Shown here: in pieces, positions 49,990-59,132 of the stretch
Numbering within the stretch: the first letter of the stretch is position 1
Layout: each line of letters starts with the position of its first letter
From: JAMZMI01 sp963848175
GTDB lineage: Bacteria > Bacteroidota > Bacteroidia > Cytophagales > Cyclobacteriaceae
NCBI GenBank assembly: GCA_963848175.1
Contig: CAWKCO010000012.1
Location: 186,001 to 250,000, forward strand
Direction of reading: 5' to 3'
DNA: 64,000 nucleotides
The notes under the pieces: model-generated
What the model was told of the DNA's origin: nothing
The model's database searches: none
What the model saw: the letters and a program-made list of their open reading frames with translations, nothing else
Program-made: the position numbers and the translations under genes

Positions 49990-50767
49990 GGATCGGGTTT
50001 TAGGAGTACCGCTAAAAGGTACAGATGTGATTCTATCGCAACTCGATGATGATTTAACCAAAGATCAGCCATGGAGTGATAATGGCTTCATTGTAACCCA
50101 TTTTTTGCCTGAAAACAAATATCAATCATTCTTTGCAGGTTTTGTTGAGCTTTTCCGTAAAGCGGTAGCCGATGCTGCCATTTCCATTCCCTCCAATTTT
50201 TCACCCGAAAAATACCATGAGTACGTAGGTGCTGATTATGAAAAGCATCTGAAAGTGATCCAGCGCACCAAGCTCTTTGAAGCTGGAGATTTCCCCATAC
50301 CGATGGAAAAAGTGGAAGCAAGAGTCTCGGAGGTTTTAGGGTTTGAGGTTAAAAGCATCAAGCCATATAACGGAGAGCGTGTATTTCATTTTCGAGTGAT
50401 TCGACCCGAGGCTGCTGACTATAATCCTTTGCACAGAGATGTGTGGCAAGATGAGAACAAGGATGCGATCAATATCTACGTGCCTTTGGCTGGTAGCAAC
50501 GAGAAGTCTTCGCTACTTCTGGCTTTTGGTTCACATCTATGGCCAGAGTCTTGGACGGTACGATCACAAGATGGAGCAGAGATGAATGGGATTAAGTTCA
50601 ATGTGCCCGGTTTGATTGATAGTGAAAAGTCTTTGGATTTGGTCAGACCTAATCCCAGTGAGAATCAAATGTTGCTTTTTTCACCCTATTTGTTACATGG
50701 ACTTTCTGCCAATGGAAACCACGACGCTACCCGAATCTCCTTAGAAATGCGCTTTTGGCGGGTCTAG
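49973..50767 (+). CDS. 2-oxoglutarate/Fe(II) oxygenase-like (phytanoyl-CoA dioxygenase-type) protein
   Basis: 264 residues. A jelly-roll pattern with HRDVWQ (His-x-Asp candidate for iron) around residue 148 and a distal HGLSANGNHDATRISLEMRFW, where His and Arg would complete iron and 2-oxoglutarate binding. Similar proteins occur in surface-glycan gene sets and in secondary metabolism. Start lies within the end of rsgA; stop overlaps the convergent glycosyltransferase stop, both using one CTAG. Substrate unknown. Confidence 0.65.
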   Translation: MTTGGKDRVLGVPLKGTDVILSQLDDDLTKDQPWSDNGFIVTHFLPENKYQSFFAGFVELFRKAVADAAISIPSNFSPEKYHEYVGADYEKHLKVIQRTKLFEAGDFPIPMEKVEARVSEVLGFEVKSIKPYNGERVFHFRVIRPEAADYNPLHRDVWQDENKDAINIYVPLAGSNEKSSLLLAFGSHLWPESWTVRSQDGAEMNGIKFNVPGLIDSEKSLDLVRPNPSENQMLLFSPYLLHGLSANGNHDATRISLEMRFWRV

Positions 50768-51636
50768 AATTTCCGTTTTAGGATTTTGAAAATAAGTCCA
50801 AAATACGCTTTGATCAAACCAAAATGTCTGGTTTTGATACAAAGTTTGATTTCGTAAAAGCATCGCCAAATCAGTGCTTGGTCTTCTTTCTTACTTTGAT
50901 TGAGCTGAAAAATTTTAGTGCAAATAGTAAGCGTAGAGTGTGCGTGACCACTTTTTATAGCAAATTGATTGACAGAATCGGAGTTTTTAACCACTCTTTT
51001 CTTTACTAAAGGAGTCTTGTTAAATACATATTCCCATCTTCTCGCAGACCGAATCCAAAAGTCAAAATCTTCATATTTGAGAGAGTCGTCGTACCCATCA
51101 AGTGACTCTAGAACATCACGTTTGATCATCATGGTCGGGGGGCATATAAAATACTTTTTGATCAAATGGAGGTAAATATCACCTGTAGGAATATGTTCCA
51201 AAATATGTCCATCCACATTTCGTCGGTGGTGAGTGGTAAGCATTTCACCAGTTTCATCTACAATGAACGCATCCGAAAAATGAACTCCCACATTAGGCTT
51301 TGCTTGCGCAAAGTCCATGATGCCCAGCTCTACACGAATGGGGAGTAAAATATCATCCCCAGCCAAGTCTATAAGGTATTGACCTGTGCTCGCACGAAAA
51401 CCGATATTAAAGGCTGCACAATTTCCGATATTTTGTTCCAAAGCAATGAAGTGGATATCTGTTCCTTGGATTGTGTCGAGGATTTCTTCCTGACTTCCAT
51501 CAGTACTTGCATCATCCACAATGATGAGTTCTATATTGCGGTAGCTTTGCCCCAAAACCGATTGAATGGCTTCTTGCACAAACTTCTTTTGGTTATAACA
51601 CAGGCAAATGATAGAGACTAAAGGCAAAGAATCCAT
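50764..51636 (-). CDS. Glycosyltransferase family 2
   Basis: 290 residues, intact. GT-A fold with PLVSIICLCYNQKKFVQEAI, LIIVDDASTDGSQEE, and DLAGDDILLP (metal-binding Asp region). Later conserved elements PPTMMIKRDVLESLDGYDDSLKYEDFDFW are typical of the family. Transfers a sugar from a nucleotide donor, probably for surface glycan. First of several glycan genes extending to 55.9 kb. Confidence 0.92.
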   Translation of the reverse strand: MDSLPLVSIICLCYNQKKFVQEAIQSVLGQSYRNIELIIVDDASTDGSQEEILDTIQGTDIHFIALEQNIGNCAAFNIGFRASTGQYLIDLAGDDILLPIRVELGIMDFAQAKPNVGVHFSDAFIVDETGEMLTTHHRRNVDGHILEHIPTGDIYLHLIKKYFICPPTMMIKRDVLESLDGYDDSLKYEDFDFWIRSARRWEYVFNKTPLVKKRVVKNSDSVNQFAIKSGHAHSTLTICTKIFQLNQSKKEDQALIWRCFYEIKLCIKTRHFGLIKAYFGLIFKILKRKF

Positions 51637-51776
51637 AAATTTCCGTTTCGGATTTCCACAAATATGAGGAGAATTGCGTTAGCAAGGTTATTGATAAAAT
51701 GCGCAAAAATGTGGCCAATGGGGAAATAGTCGAATTCAAGAAGAGTATTTATAAATTGGTGAATAAACGCTTTGAT

Positions 51777-52757
51777 TCACCAACCCAATCGCTTTCGCCG
51801 ATCCTGAATTATATAAATCAGCCTCTCTACCAAATTCCTTCTCCATCGCCAAAGCTTGTTAAAAAATTTGTGGGAAGTTGAATATTGTGAATACTGCTCT
51901 ACAAACCAGTAATATTTGTCATTTTCCGAGTGTTCTTCCTGTAAAAGGCTCAGAAGAAGTTCAATGTTTCCCTGATGATGTACGAGGAGTACCTGATTAA
52001 AATCCAAAGATTTGAACAGGTCTTCTGACCCAGTTATCACAGGAAAGTTGTAGTAATTGGGGAGGGTTTTAATATTTAATCCCATTGAATGGACTGTGAG
52101 ACTAAAAGTGGATTGTTCTACGAAATATATACCTGAAGTGGGTAGTATTTTATTGGATATAGCATAGTCGATCAGGGTTATCCAAATACTGGACAATTGC
52201 GCTAAAACATTTTTGCTGAACGCTATAACACCCGTATTATAATATGCTCTTATTGACTTTTTTTTAACCCCTGTCGTTACTAATGGCAGATTGTCGATGC
52301 TCAGACCAATGTGCCTACTTATAGAATCCCAATAGAAACCATTTTCATCATCGGAATGCAAAACGCCTATACCCTGTTCGAAAACTGGTGCAGCGGCTAT
52401 ATCAAAAGAGCCAGAAAGCAAAGAGTGGAAATTCTGAAACACCAAAGTATCACTATCAAGGAAGACAATATACTCTTCCGAATAGCTTTCGGCCACTTCC
52501 TTTAATACCAGTGGTTTATTGGCCAGTGCGTAATATTTAAAACTTTTATTGAGGTCTTTTAAGACCACAGAAGCTCCTAGAGCCTCTAATGTTTTGACTG
52601 TACTTTTTGAGGGATAAAATAGTGCCCTAGGACTATAGCACGTTACATGACAATTGGCCATTGAATCCCCAAATTTCCTAATAGACTTCAAGCTCCAAAT
52701 GGTTTGTTGCTCAAGAACCCCTCTTTCTACTATGAAAATTAATCGTATGTTGTCCAA
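51777..52757 (-). CDS. Putative nucleotide-sugar transferase (GT-A fold, DxD)
   Basis: 326 residues. No close family name comes to mind, but FLDSDTLVF (about residue 98) is a DxD motif at the position used by GT-A enzymes, preceded by an N-terminal Rossmann-type strand (IRLIFIVERGVLEQQTIWSLKSI), and YYNTGVIAFSK resembles the acceptor-side loop of GT8-like enzymes. C-terminus is basic (RWRRNLVERLIYIIQDRRKR), suggesting membrane-surface contact. Context of three other glycan genes supports the call. Confidence 0.65.
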   Translation of the reverse strand: MDNIRLIFIVERGVLEQQTIWSLKSIRKFGDSMANCHVTCYSPRALFYPSKSTVKTLEALGASVVLKDLNKSFKYYALANKPLVLKEVAESYSEEYIVFLDSDTLVFQNFHSLLSGSFDIAAAPVFEQGIGVLHSDDENGFYWDSISRHIGLSIDNLPLVTTGVKKKSIRAYYNTGVIAFSKNVLAQLSSIWITLIDYAISNKILPTSGIYFVEQSTFSLTVHSMGLNIKTLPNYYNFPVITGSEDLFKSLDFNQVLLVHHQGNIELLLSLLQEEHSENDKYYWFVEQYSQYSTSHKFFNKLWRWRRNLVERLIYIIQDRRKRLGW

Positions 52758-52973
52758 TGCCAGATGATTGAATGGTAAGCAAGGATACCAATTTTAAAGG
52801 TAAGTTACCAAGTGCGAAATAGCATGTCATGCAAAAATCCTGTTAGTATTTAGACCGAATGTCTGCGTTCATTTTTTTCTAGCTACATCTATACTAATAT
52901 TAAAGATCATTTTCCTCACGCCAATGAACCAATTCAATTTATAATTGCAAGACGTACCTTTTCTATTTATTCA

Positions 52974-53894
52974 ATGAATAAACTTCGCCTTGCTAGGGTC
53001 TTACTCTTCTTTATAAAGATGCTTCCACGGAAGTATAGAGTGGAGAGCCCTGATATGAATAAATTTCCTTTTTTTGTGATCGGATCTGGAAGAAATGGCA
53101 GTACTATGCTCAATAGAATGCTTAATCAACATTCGCGACTGTTTTTACCATCCGAACAGTTTTTTCTTGGACCAGTAATTTTTAAGTTTTATTATTACAA
53201 TTATCTGATCTGGAGGGATTTGGTCAAGGTGATTGTGGGAGAACTAATACCTAGTGGAGGCAGTCATACGTGGGGTCACACGTCGCTTCCTGATATGAAG
53301 CGTCTTTACATGTTGGGCAAAGAAAAAAGAAACCTTCAATATTTAATAGATGTACTTTTCAGGCAAGACAAAGACTGTTCTGATTCTATCACTTGGGGGG
53401 ATACATCGCCACTGAATTTGCGTTATTTGACTGAAATTTTTCATACTTTCCCAAAGGGAAAATATATTTTTCTGATAAGGGATGGAAGGGATGTTGTATG
53501 CTCTTATTACAAAGCAGGAAAAGATCAACTTGGTGAATATGCTCTGCCTGTAATAGCAGCCAGACACTGGATGTATTCAATCCAAAGATATGATTACCTA
53601 AGGAAACGAGCCAACGTGAAGCTTGTGAGGTATGAAAGTCTTGTAGAAAATCCTGAAGAAACTTTGGCAGGAATTTGTGCGTTTTTGAATGTTCCATATG
53701 AGCCTTTTCTCATCCTTTTTCATGAGAATGTTCCAGATTCAGATTTTCACAAACAGGATTATCAGAGTAACCTGAAAAGGGAAGTATTCACTTCTTCGGT
53801 TGGAAATTACAAAACAACACTTCCTGAAGAACATCTAACTGAAATTATGCCCATCATTGAGTCTGGCCTTAAAAAATTTGGATACGTTCCATGA
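52974..53894 (+). CDS. Sulfotransferase family protein
   Basis: 306 residues. The 5'-phosphosulfate loop FVIGSGRNGSTMLNRML (about 33-49) and the 3'-phosphate motif IFLIRDGRDVVCSYYKAG (about 163-181) identify a PAPS-dependent sulfotransferase. Later IVENPEETLAGICAFLNVPYE-type region is standard. It starts with an AT-rich 216-base divergent promoter region and overlaps the next gene by 4 bases (ATGA). Likely adds sulfate to a surface glycan or lipid. Confidence 0.88.
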   Translation: MNKLRLARVLLFFIKMLPRKYRVESPDMNKFPFFVIGSGRNGSTMLNRMLNQHSRLFLPSEQFFLGPVIFKFYYYNYLIWRDLVKVIVGELIPSGGSHTWGHTSLPDMKRLYMLGKEKRNLQYLIDVLFRQDKDCSDSITWGDTSPLNLRYLTEIFHTFPKGKYIFLIRDGRDVVCSYYKAGKDQLGEYALPVIAARHWMYSIQRYDYLRKRANVKLVRYESLVENPEETLAGICAFLNVPYEPFLILFHENVPDSDFHKQDYQSNLKREVFTSSVGNYKTTLPEEHLTEIMPIIESGLKKFGYVP

Positions 53895-55087
53895 AAAACC
53901 TTTTCATCATTCCATCTTGGTATCCAAGCGAAGCTTACCCTTCCACAGGTATATTCTTTAGGGAGCAGGCGCAGGTGATCGCTCGCCAGCGACCAGATTG
54001 GCGGATAGGTATCAGTACGTGGGGTTCGCATGATCCCAGGTACTGGATGCTGACGGCCAAGCCTTTGGAGGCTTTTACTAAGTATTATTCGCGGATGCAG
54101 ATGCGCCAGTATGAATATATGTTGGAGCCGAATTGTGTAGAGTTGCTGTTTCCTGCTTTCACCTGGACAAGAAAAATTTTTGGAGGTAATATTGAAGGGA
54201 TTGTTGCTGCCAATGAAAAAAATCTGCATCGGTTTATGCTTCATTTTGGCAAACCAAACGTCATCCATGCGCACGTGGCTTATCCTGCGGGGTACATCGC
54301 TCAGCGACTTTCTGAAAAGTATGCGATTCCTTTTGTGATCACAGAGCACATGAGTCCATTTCCAATGCCATCGCTACGGTCGCTACTCAACAAGCGTTTA
54401 ATTCCTACACTCAGGCACGCAAGTAGTGTCTTGGCGGTAAGTGATCATCTAGTAGCGACATTAGACAAATATGGTGTGAAGGCTCAAAAGGCTAATAATT
54501 TCATTGATGATGACTTCTTTTATCCTATCGAAAACCCCATCACAAATCATCAATTTATCTTTTTAGCAGTAGGTCGTTTGGCACCTCAAAAAGACTTTAA
54601 TACTCTGATTGGTGCTGCGGCACTTGTAGCACAAACAGGGGGAACATTTGAATTAAGGATTATAGGTGAGGGATCCGATCGGAGGAAGTTAACGAGACTT
54701 GTAAATGATTTGAATCTCGAAAACCATATTACATTCCTTGGACAATGTGATCGCTTACAAGTACGCGATGAACTGCGAAAATGTGATGCTTTAGTAATGA
54801 GTAGCCTTCATGAAAACCAACCTGTGGCTGTCTTGGAGGCGCTAGCCTGTGGTAAACCCGTAGTTTCTACTCGCTGGAAGGGTGCGGATGAAATGGTTAC
54901 GGAAGAAGTGGGCAAACTCTCAGAAGTGGGCAATGCCACTGATTTGGCAAAGATGATGTCGAGTCAAATGAATAATCCACGAACACCTCAGCCAATACGA
55001 GCTTATTATATGCATCATTATGCCGCTGAAAAATCTGTTTCAGTTTTGGAGGATGTCTATAAGAGCGTCATTAGATTTTTAGAATAA
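53891..55087 (+). CDS. Glycosyltransferase family 4
   Basis: 398 residues. GT-B fold: N-domain starts IIPSWYPSEAYPSTGIFFREQA, and the C-domain carries FLAVGRLAPQKDFNTLI, ELRIIGEGSDRRKL and the retaining GT4 donor motif SLHENQPVAVLEALACGKPVVS. Overlaps the sulfotransferase stop as ATGA, and its 3' end overlaps the convergent acetyltransferase gene by 17 bases. Transfers sugars during polysaccharide or LPS synthesis. Confidence 0.93.
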   Translation: MKNLFIIPSWYPSEAYPSTGIFFREQAQVIARQRPDWRIGISTWGSHDPRYWMLTAKPLEAFTKYYSRMQMRQYEYMLEPNCVELLFPAFTWTRKIFGGNIEGIVAANEKNLHRFMLHFGKPNVIHAHVAYPAGYIAQRLSEKYAIPFVITEHMSPFPMPSLRSLLNKRLIPTLRHASSVLAVSDHLVATLDKYGVKAQKANNFIDDDFFYPIENPITNHQFIFLAVGRLAPQKDFNTLIGAAALVAQTGGTFELRIIGEGSDRRKLTRLVNDLNLENHITFLGQCDRLQVRDELRKCDALVMSSLHENQPVAVLEALACGKPVVSTRWKGADEMVTEEVGKLSEVGNATDLAKMMSSQMNNPRTPQPIRAYYMHHYAAEKSVSVLEDVYKSVIRFLE

Positions 55088-55931
55088 ATTCGCTTCTTTT
55101 TACAGCTTTCGCACCCATTCGTGCCTTAAACTCAAATAGCCCGGATTGAGGCATTTTGTTGATCGAAGAAAGACCCAAATCCATGTAAGCAAAACCCTGT
55201 TTTTGATAATAATCGTAAAGATGTACAAGCAAATGTACCATGGGACTCATTTTTTTGAATTTCGGGTCGGTGGCAGGGAGATAGTAATAGCAAATGCTAG
55301 GCGTGGCTTTCACCATGATTGCAGCCGAAACAAGTTTTTTATTAAGCTCCACTACATGCATGTCAAAGTGGTTGGGCAGTGCAGCAATCAGAGACGCTAA
55401 TTTTTCTAGCGAAATGTTGATTTTTAGCCCTTGAGCTTGACGGCATTTGGATATAAAAGCATGGACATCAGAAGTTTCACATGGGTCTGCTAGGCGTATG
55501 TTAAAATCCTTTTTCTTATTTAGATGCCTTTTTTGCATTGGGTGAATGGCAATCGCACTCCTTAAATCCACATACTGATTCCATTCATATCCATTTTCAA
55601 AAAAACCCAGTTCCTTCAACGCCTGAGTGGAAACAAAACCACCATAATAATCAGGTGGCTGAATGATCTCTATCTGACTTATGTTTGTAAGAGAAAGCTT
55701 CCTTTGAACATTTTTCCAAAAGGAAATCAAAGGCGGTAAATCCGATTTCTCGGATAAAATCCCTCCGAAAGGACTCTGTGTCAGTGAGGTGGCTACTGTA
55801 TTGCAGATGCTAAAGTGGCACTCGTATGCGGAGGCACTAAATGTTTCGATTTGATCATAATTCTGAATCTTAAGGTATTGTGGTGCGTAGTAAAGAAAAA
55901 TATCTGCTAAGTTGTTGATCACTGTTGGCAA
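55071..55931 (-). CDS. GNAT/FemAB-like acyltransferase
   Basis: 286 residues. The second half (about 145-270) looks like a GNAT or FemAB-type domain: INISLEKLASLIAALPNHF, KLVSAAIMVKATPSICYYYLPA, SPMVHLLVHLYDYYQKQGFAYMDLGLSS and a closing FKARMGAKAV loop. Proteins of this sort (BioF2-like) often sit in polysaccharide clusters. No precise substrate can be named. Convergent overlap with the GT4 gene. Confidence 0.72.
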   Translation of the reverse strand: MPTVINNLADIFLYYAPQYLKIQNYDQIETFSASAYECHFSICNTVATSLTQSPFGGILSEKSDLPPLISFWKNVQRKLSLTNISQIEIIQPPDYYGGFVSTQALKELGFFENGYEWNQYVDLRSAIAIHPMQKRHLNKKKDFNIRLADPCETSDVHAFISKCRQAQGLKINISLEKLASLIAALPNHFDMHVVELNKKLVSAAIMVKATPSICYYYLPATDPKFKKMSPMVHLLVHLYDYYQKQGFAYMDLGLSSINKMPQSGLFEFKARMGAKAVKRSEFILKI

Positions 55932-56015
55932 GGGTAATGAGTCTGAAGGGTGAATTTAACTCCGAAATTTCGAGTTAAATTGCATTTAATCAATTTTACA
56001 AAACACCGATTTTTC

Positions 56016-57143
56016 TTGAATATAAAAAACGTATTGTGCGGTTTATTTACTGTCTTGGCCTTGAGCAGTCAAGCGCAGCTTTTTGGGCACAAGCAGCACA
56101 CACAACTTGTGACTAAAACGGTGGGATATATATACAACATGCAACCGATGTTGGCCAATAAATATATTGACTCTGTAGAGCAGGAGATGCCTAACCACCC
56201 AGTAGTGCCGCTTATGCGTGCCATGAACATCCTTTGGCAAGCCATGCCCAACGTGACTGAACCAGGCGTTTTTGAACGTTTTGAGGCACAATTGAACGAA
56301 ACCGTTCGTCTTGCTAATAGAATAGATGGAGGAAGACAAGAGCATCCTGAGGCTATCTTTTTTGAAATCACCGCGCGTGGGTTGCTTGCCGAATATTATG
56401 CAGACGATGAGGCATACATGAAGGCAATGACTGAGGCAGGCAAGGCTTATGGACTAATGAAAAGCGCCATGACTCTTACCGAGCACAATCCTGATTTTTA
56501 TCTGCCAGTGGGCGTTTATAATTATTTTCGGGAGAAATACCCTGAAAAGCACCCTAGCTATAAACCATTGCTATGGTTTTTCCGATCTGGAGATATTGAG
56601 CTGGGTATTGGGCAACTAAAGGAGGGGTGCAGGAGTGGGGTTTTAACGAAAGTTGAGGCATACATTTATCTTTCTTATATCTATCTGCGATATGAAGAAA
56701 TTCCCGAATTGGCACAGAGCTATCTTTTAGAATTGAGCCGACTTTATCCTAACAATTATTATGTGACGGCTAAGTACTTGGAATCATTGGTAGGGGGAGA
56801 AGATTACAAAAAGATGGATCAGAAACTGATCAATCAGTTGTTGAATGTAGCGAAACCTTACTACCGAATGGCAGGGCATACCTTCCAAGGTTTGTATGCT
56901 GAAAAGGTGCTTTTGAACAAGGAAGAAGCGCTGAAAAGCTATCATAATTGCCTGAAATTAGAAGACAAAACCAAGCATGAAGCGAACTATTTAATAAGTG
57001 AGACATATCTCGGGTTGAGCCGAATAGCTATGAGCAACGGGCAACATAAAAAGGCTGAAGAATATGCCCAAAATGCTTTGGAGCGAGCAGAAACCAAGGA
57101 AGTGCAGCAGGAAGCGAGAAAGATTCTTTACCAATTGGAATGA
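56016..57143 (+). CDS. Exported tetratricopeptide-repeat protein
   Basis: About 375 residues if translation starts at TTG 56016, which gives a proper signal peptide (NIKNVLCGLFTVLALSSQAQ). An in-frame GTG at 55950 would place 22 polar residues before it; no ATG is available, so the start is uncertain or an indel lies upstream. The rest is helical with TPR-like pairs, clearest at the C-terminus (AEEYAQNALERAETKEVQQEARKILYQL). Its stop overlaps the next start. Function unknown; probably a scaffold in the periplasm. Confidence 0.75.
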   Translation: MNIKNVLCGLFTVLALSSQAQLFGHKQHTQLVTKTVGYIYNMQPMLANKYIDSVEQEMPNHPVVPLMRAMNILWQAMPNVTEPGVFERFEAQLNETVRLANRIDGGRQEHPEAIFFEITARGLLAEYYADDEAYMKAMTEAGKAYGLMKSAMTLTEHNPDFYLPVGVYNYFREKYPEKHPSYKPLLWFFRSGDIELGIGQLKEGCRSGVLTKVEAYIYLSYIYLRYEEIPELAQSYLLELSRLYPNNYYVTAKYLESLVGGEDYKKMDQKLINQLLNVAKPYYRMAGHTFQGLYAEKVLLNKEEALKSYHNCLKLEDKTKHEANYLISETYLGLSRIAMSNGQHKKAEEYAQNALERAETKEVQQEARKILYQLE

Positions 57144-57736
57144 ACGCATTTAAGACAATCAAAGCAGAAGTAGCAGGGGAATACAAGGAAAAGGGGAGCA
57201 AGTTTCTGGCTTTTGCGTATCCTGTGAGTTCTGAAGAAGAAATTACTGAAAGGCTTAACGCACTCAAGAAACAATTTTATGATGCGAGGCATCATTGCTA
57301 CGCATACATTATCGGGTTGAAATCTCAACAATACCGTGCCAACGATGATGGAGAGCCGAATCATTCTGCCGGTGATCCGATTTTGGGACAAATTAGGTCT
57401 TATGGGCTCACCAACACTTTGGTAGTTGTGGTGCGATATTTTGGAGGAACGAAGCTAGGGGTAGGTGGACTGATACATGCGTATAAAACTGCCACAGACG
57501 AGGCACTTTCTCAGGCTCAAATTTTAGATATTGCTTCAGAGACAGGGTTTCGATTGGTCTTTGGCTATGAGGAAACAGCCCTTGTGGAGCGAACACTTTC
57601 CGAGTTTGATATTACTTACGAAGCAAAAAACTACACTGATAAGTGCGAGTTTATGGGCCGACTCAAAGATGAAGCGGCAAAAATTTTAAATACCAAATGG
57701 GACTTGATGGAGGCCAAATTTGAGCTTTTGGAGTAG
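57140..57736 (+). CDS. YigZ/IMPACT family protein
   Basis: 198 residues, normal length. The N-terminal UPF0029 domain shows EKGSKFLAFAYPV, DARHHCYAYIIG, DDGEPNHSAGDPILGQI and VVVRYFGGTKLGVGGLIHAYKTA, all diagnostic. C-terminal ferredoxin-like subdomain follows. Family role is linked to translation control in eukaryotes and is unclear in bacteria. Starts by ATGA overlap with the TPR gene. Confidence 0.92.
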   Translation: MNAFKTIKAEVAGEYKEKGSKFLAFAYPVSSEEEITERLNALKKQFYDARHHCYAYIIGLKSQQYRANDDGEPNHSAGDPILGQIRSYGLTNTLVVVVRYFGGTKLGVGGLIHAYKTATDEALSQAQILDIASETGFRLVFGYEETALVERTLSEFDITYEAKNYTDKCEFMGRLKDEAAKILNTKWDLMEAKFELLE

Positions 57737-57749
57737 GTCAGAGAGGATC

Positions 57750-58169
57750 TTACGCACCGAGTAAGGGGAGGTGTTTTACCTTATGGTAACTTAAAGCCAA
57801 CGATAGGCAATGCTTCAATTCCTTTACTGGGAGCGGTTTATTTATAGGAAAGAGCAGTGCTCGGATTCCTTCATATTCAAAACGCGGGCCGTATATGGTT
57901 TTGAAAGTTTCTACCAGATTGGTGGAGCAGATGAAATAGATCGCGCAATATTCGGGATTAGCCTTTTTCCAATCTATGCGAATGGTGCTTCCTTTGTTTA
58001 CCACATAGCTCGGCTCGCCCCACTTCAGCGTTTCGCGCATCTTTTTGATGCCATTCGTTTCTGAGGCGGTATTGACGATGAGCTGCTTGAGCGCGTATAG
58101 TTTGTCGCTGGCCTCAGGTGGATAGCTATTGATGATGGCCTCTGCTTTGGGGTCTGGTATAAATTCCAT
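57750..58169 (-). CDS. DUF1801 domain protein (YdhG-like)
   Basis: 139 residues. The DUF1801 pattern is evident: LYALKQLIVNTA, ETLKWGEPSYVV, RIDWKKANPEYCAIYFIC and LPVKELKHCLSLALSYHK. Structure-known relatives are small alpha/beta proteins of unknown function. Short convergent gap with the YigZ gene. Confidence 0.88.
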   Translation of the reverse strand: MEFIPDPKAEAIINSYPPEASDKLYALKQLIVNTASETNGIKKMRETLKWGEPSYVVNKGSTIRIDWKKANPEYCAIYFICSTNLVETFKTIYGPRFEYEGIRALLFPINKPLPVKELKHCLSLALSYHKVKHLPLLGA

Positions 58170-58207
58170 TTGCTAAAAGTAAGGTAATGATCGTCAATTG
58201 AGCTTGA

Positions 58208-58615
58208 CTATTGCTCAAGGTAGGCTTTAAAATTGTTCAATATGGCTTGCCATCCGTTTTTCTGCATTTCCACTGGGTTTTCCGCTTCAGCATCAAATAC
58301 CGTAGTGACCTTTGTTTTATTCCCAAGGTCTTCAAAAACAGTGGTGGATTTGCGGCCATCTTCCATGGTGAAGGTGAGCTTCTGTTGATCTATTACCTCA
58401 TCATAAATTGCTTCAAAATTAAATCCAAAGCTACCGTCCTTGGCTTCCATTCGGGCTTTGTACTTGCCACCAACTCGCAAGTCATTTTCCGCACTCGGGC
58501 ACTGCCAGCTGGGGTCGGCAAAGTTCCATTGTGTGATGTGCTCAGGTTTTGTCCAATATTCCCAGACCGTACTCGTTTTTGCAGATACGATGGCTTCTAT
58601 GGTAATTTGTGTCAT
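58208..58615 (-). CDS. SRPBCC/AHSA1-family protein
   Basis: 135 residues of the START-like AHSA1 fold: ITIEAIVSAKTSTVWEYWTKPEHITQWNFADPSW at the start, GGKYKARMEA, and VEMQKNGWQAILNNFKAYLE at the end. Such proteins bind hydrophobic ligands or act as chaperone co-factors. It is 38 bases from the DUF1801 gene on the same strand; these two families are often neighbours. Confidence 0.9.
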   Translation of the reverse strand: MTQITIEAIVSAKTSTVWEYWTKPEHITQWNFADPSWQCPSAENDLRVGGKYKARMEAKDGSFGFNFEAIYDEVIDQQKLTFTMEDGRKSTTVFEDLGNKTKVTTVFDAEAENPVEMQKNGWQAILNNFKAYLEQ

Positions 58616-59132
58616 GGTGTTTTTTTTGGATTAAAGTTAAAGGAGAGGGTCAAACCTTCCAACTTTCGTGACTCATTCAGAATTATTTTTGCGTTGACAA
58701 CAATGAGCTTTGGTGTGGACGCTTGCTTAGGTATTGTAAGTCGTTGGGTGAATTTGCCTATAGAACGTATGTGCCTAAGCCTAAGAAAACATTGGAGGTA
58801 TGATTAATTCGAGGTATGATTATTTCTAAATCGTACTTATACCGCTAGTTTGTTTTCAATCAAATGCTCCATGTACAGGGAGTAATATCTCTGATGTTTC
58901 TCGTGCCCAATATTTTGGCTAGCTAATGCCCGCTAAAATACCATCGAGCACGGATATGAAATGACCTGTATTAGTTGCAATTTGTCTTCTGAATGCAGAC
59001 AATGGCAGGGGAGATTTGATTCCTACAAAGGGATCAGATATTCTTTTTTTGGATTCTTTTATAACGTTCAATTCGTAAGCACCGACCGAAGCGTTATTTC
59101 CTCTGACAATAGCAGTCATAACTTCTAGAATA
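58616..59132. other. Intergenic stretch, no supported gene
   Basis: About 517 bases. The only sizeable minus-strand frame (58919-59119, 66 codons) has no recognisable domain. A 12-base direct repeat GAGGTATGATTA occurs twice at 58795 and 58811. I see no tRNA, terminator or mobile-element end. Confidence 0.5.

Noticed and set aside
58919..59119. 66-codon minus-strand frame in the intergenic stretch
   Set aside because: No recognisable domain, no signal or partner, and a frame of this length is common by chance; kept only as a note in the intergenic entry.
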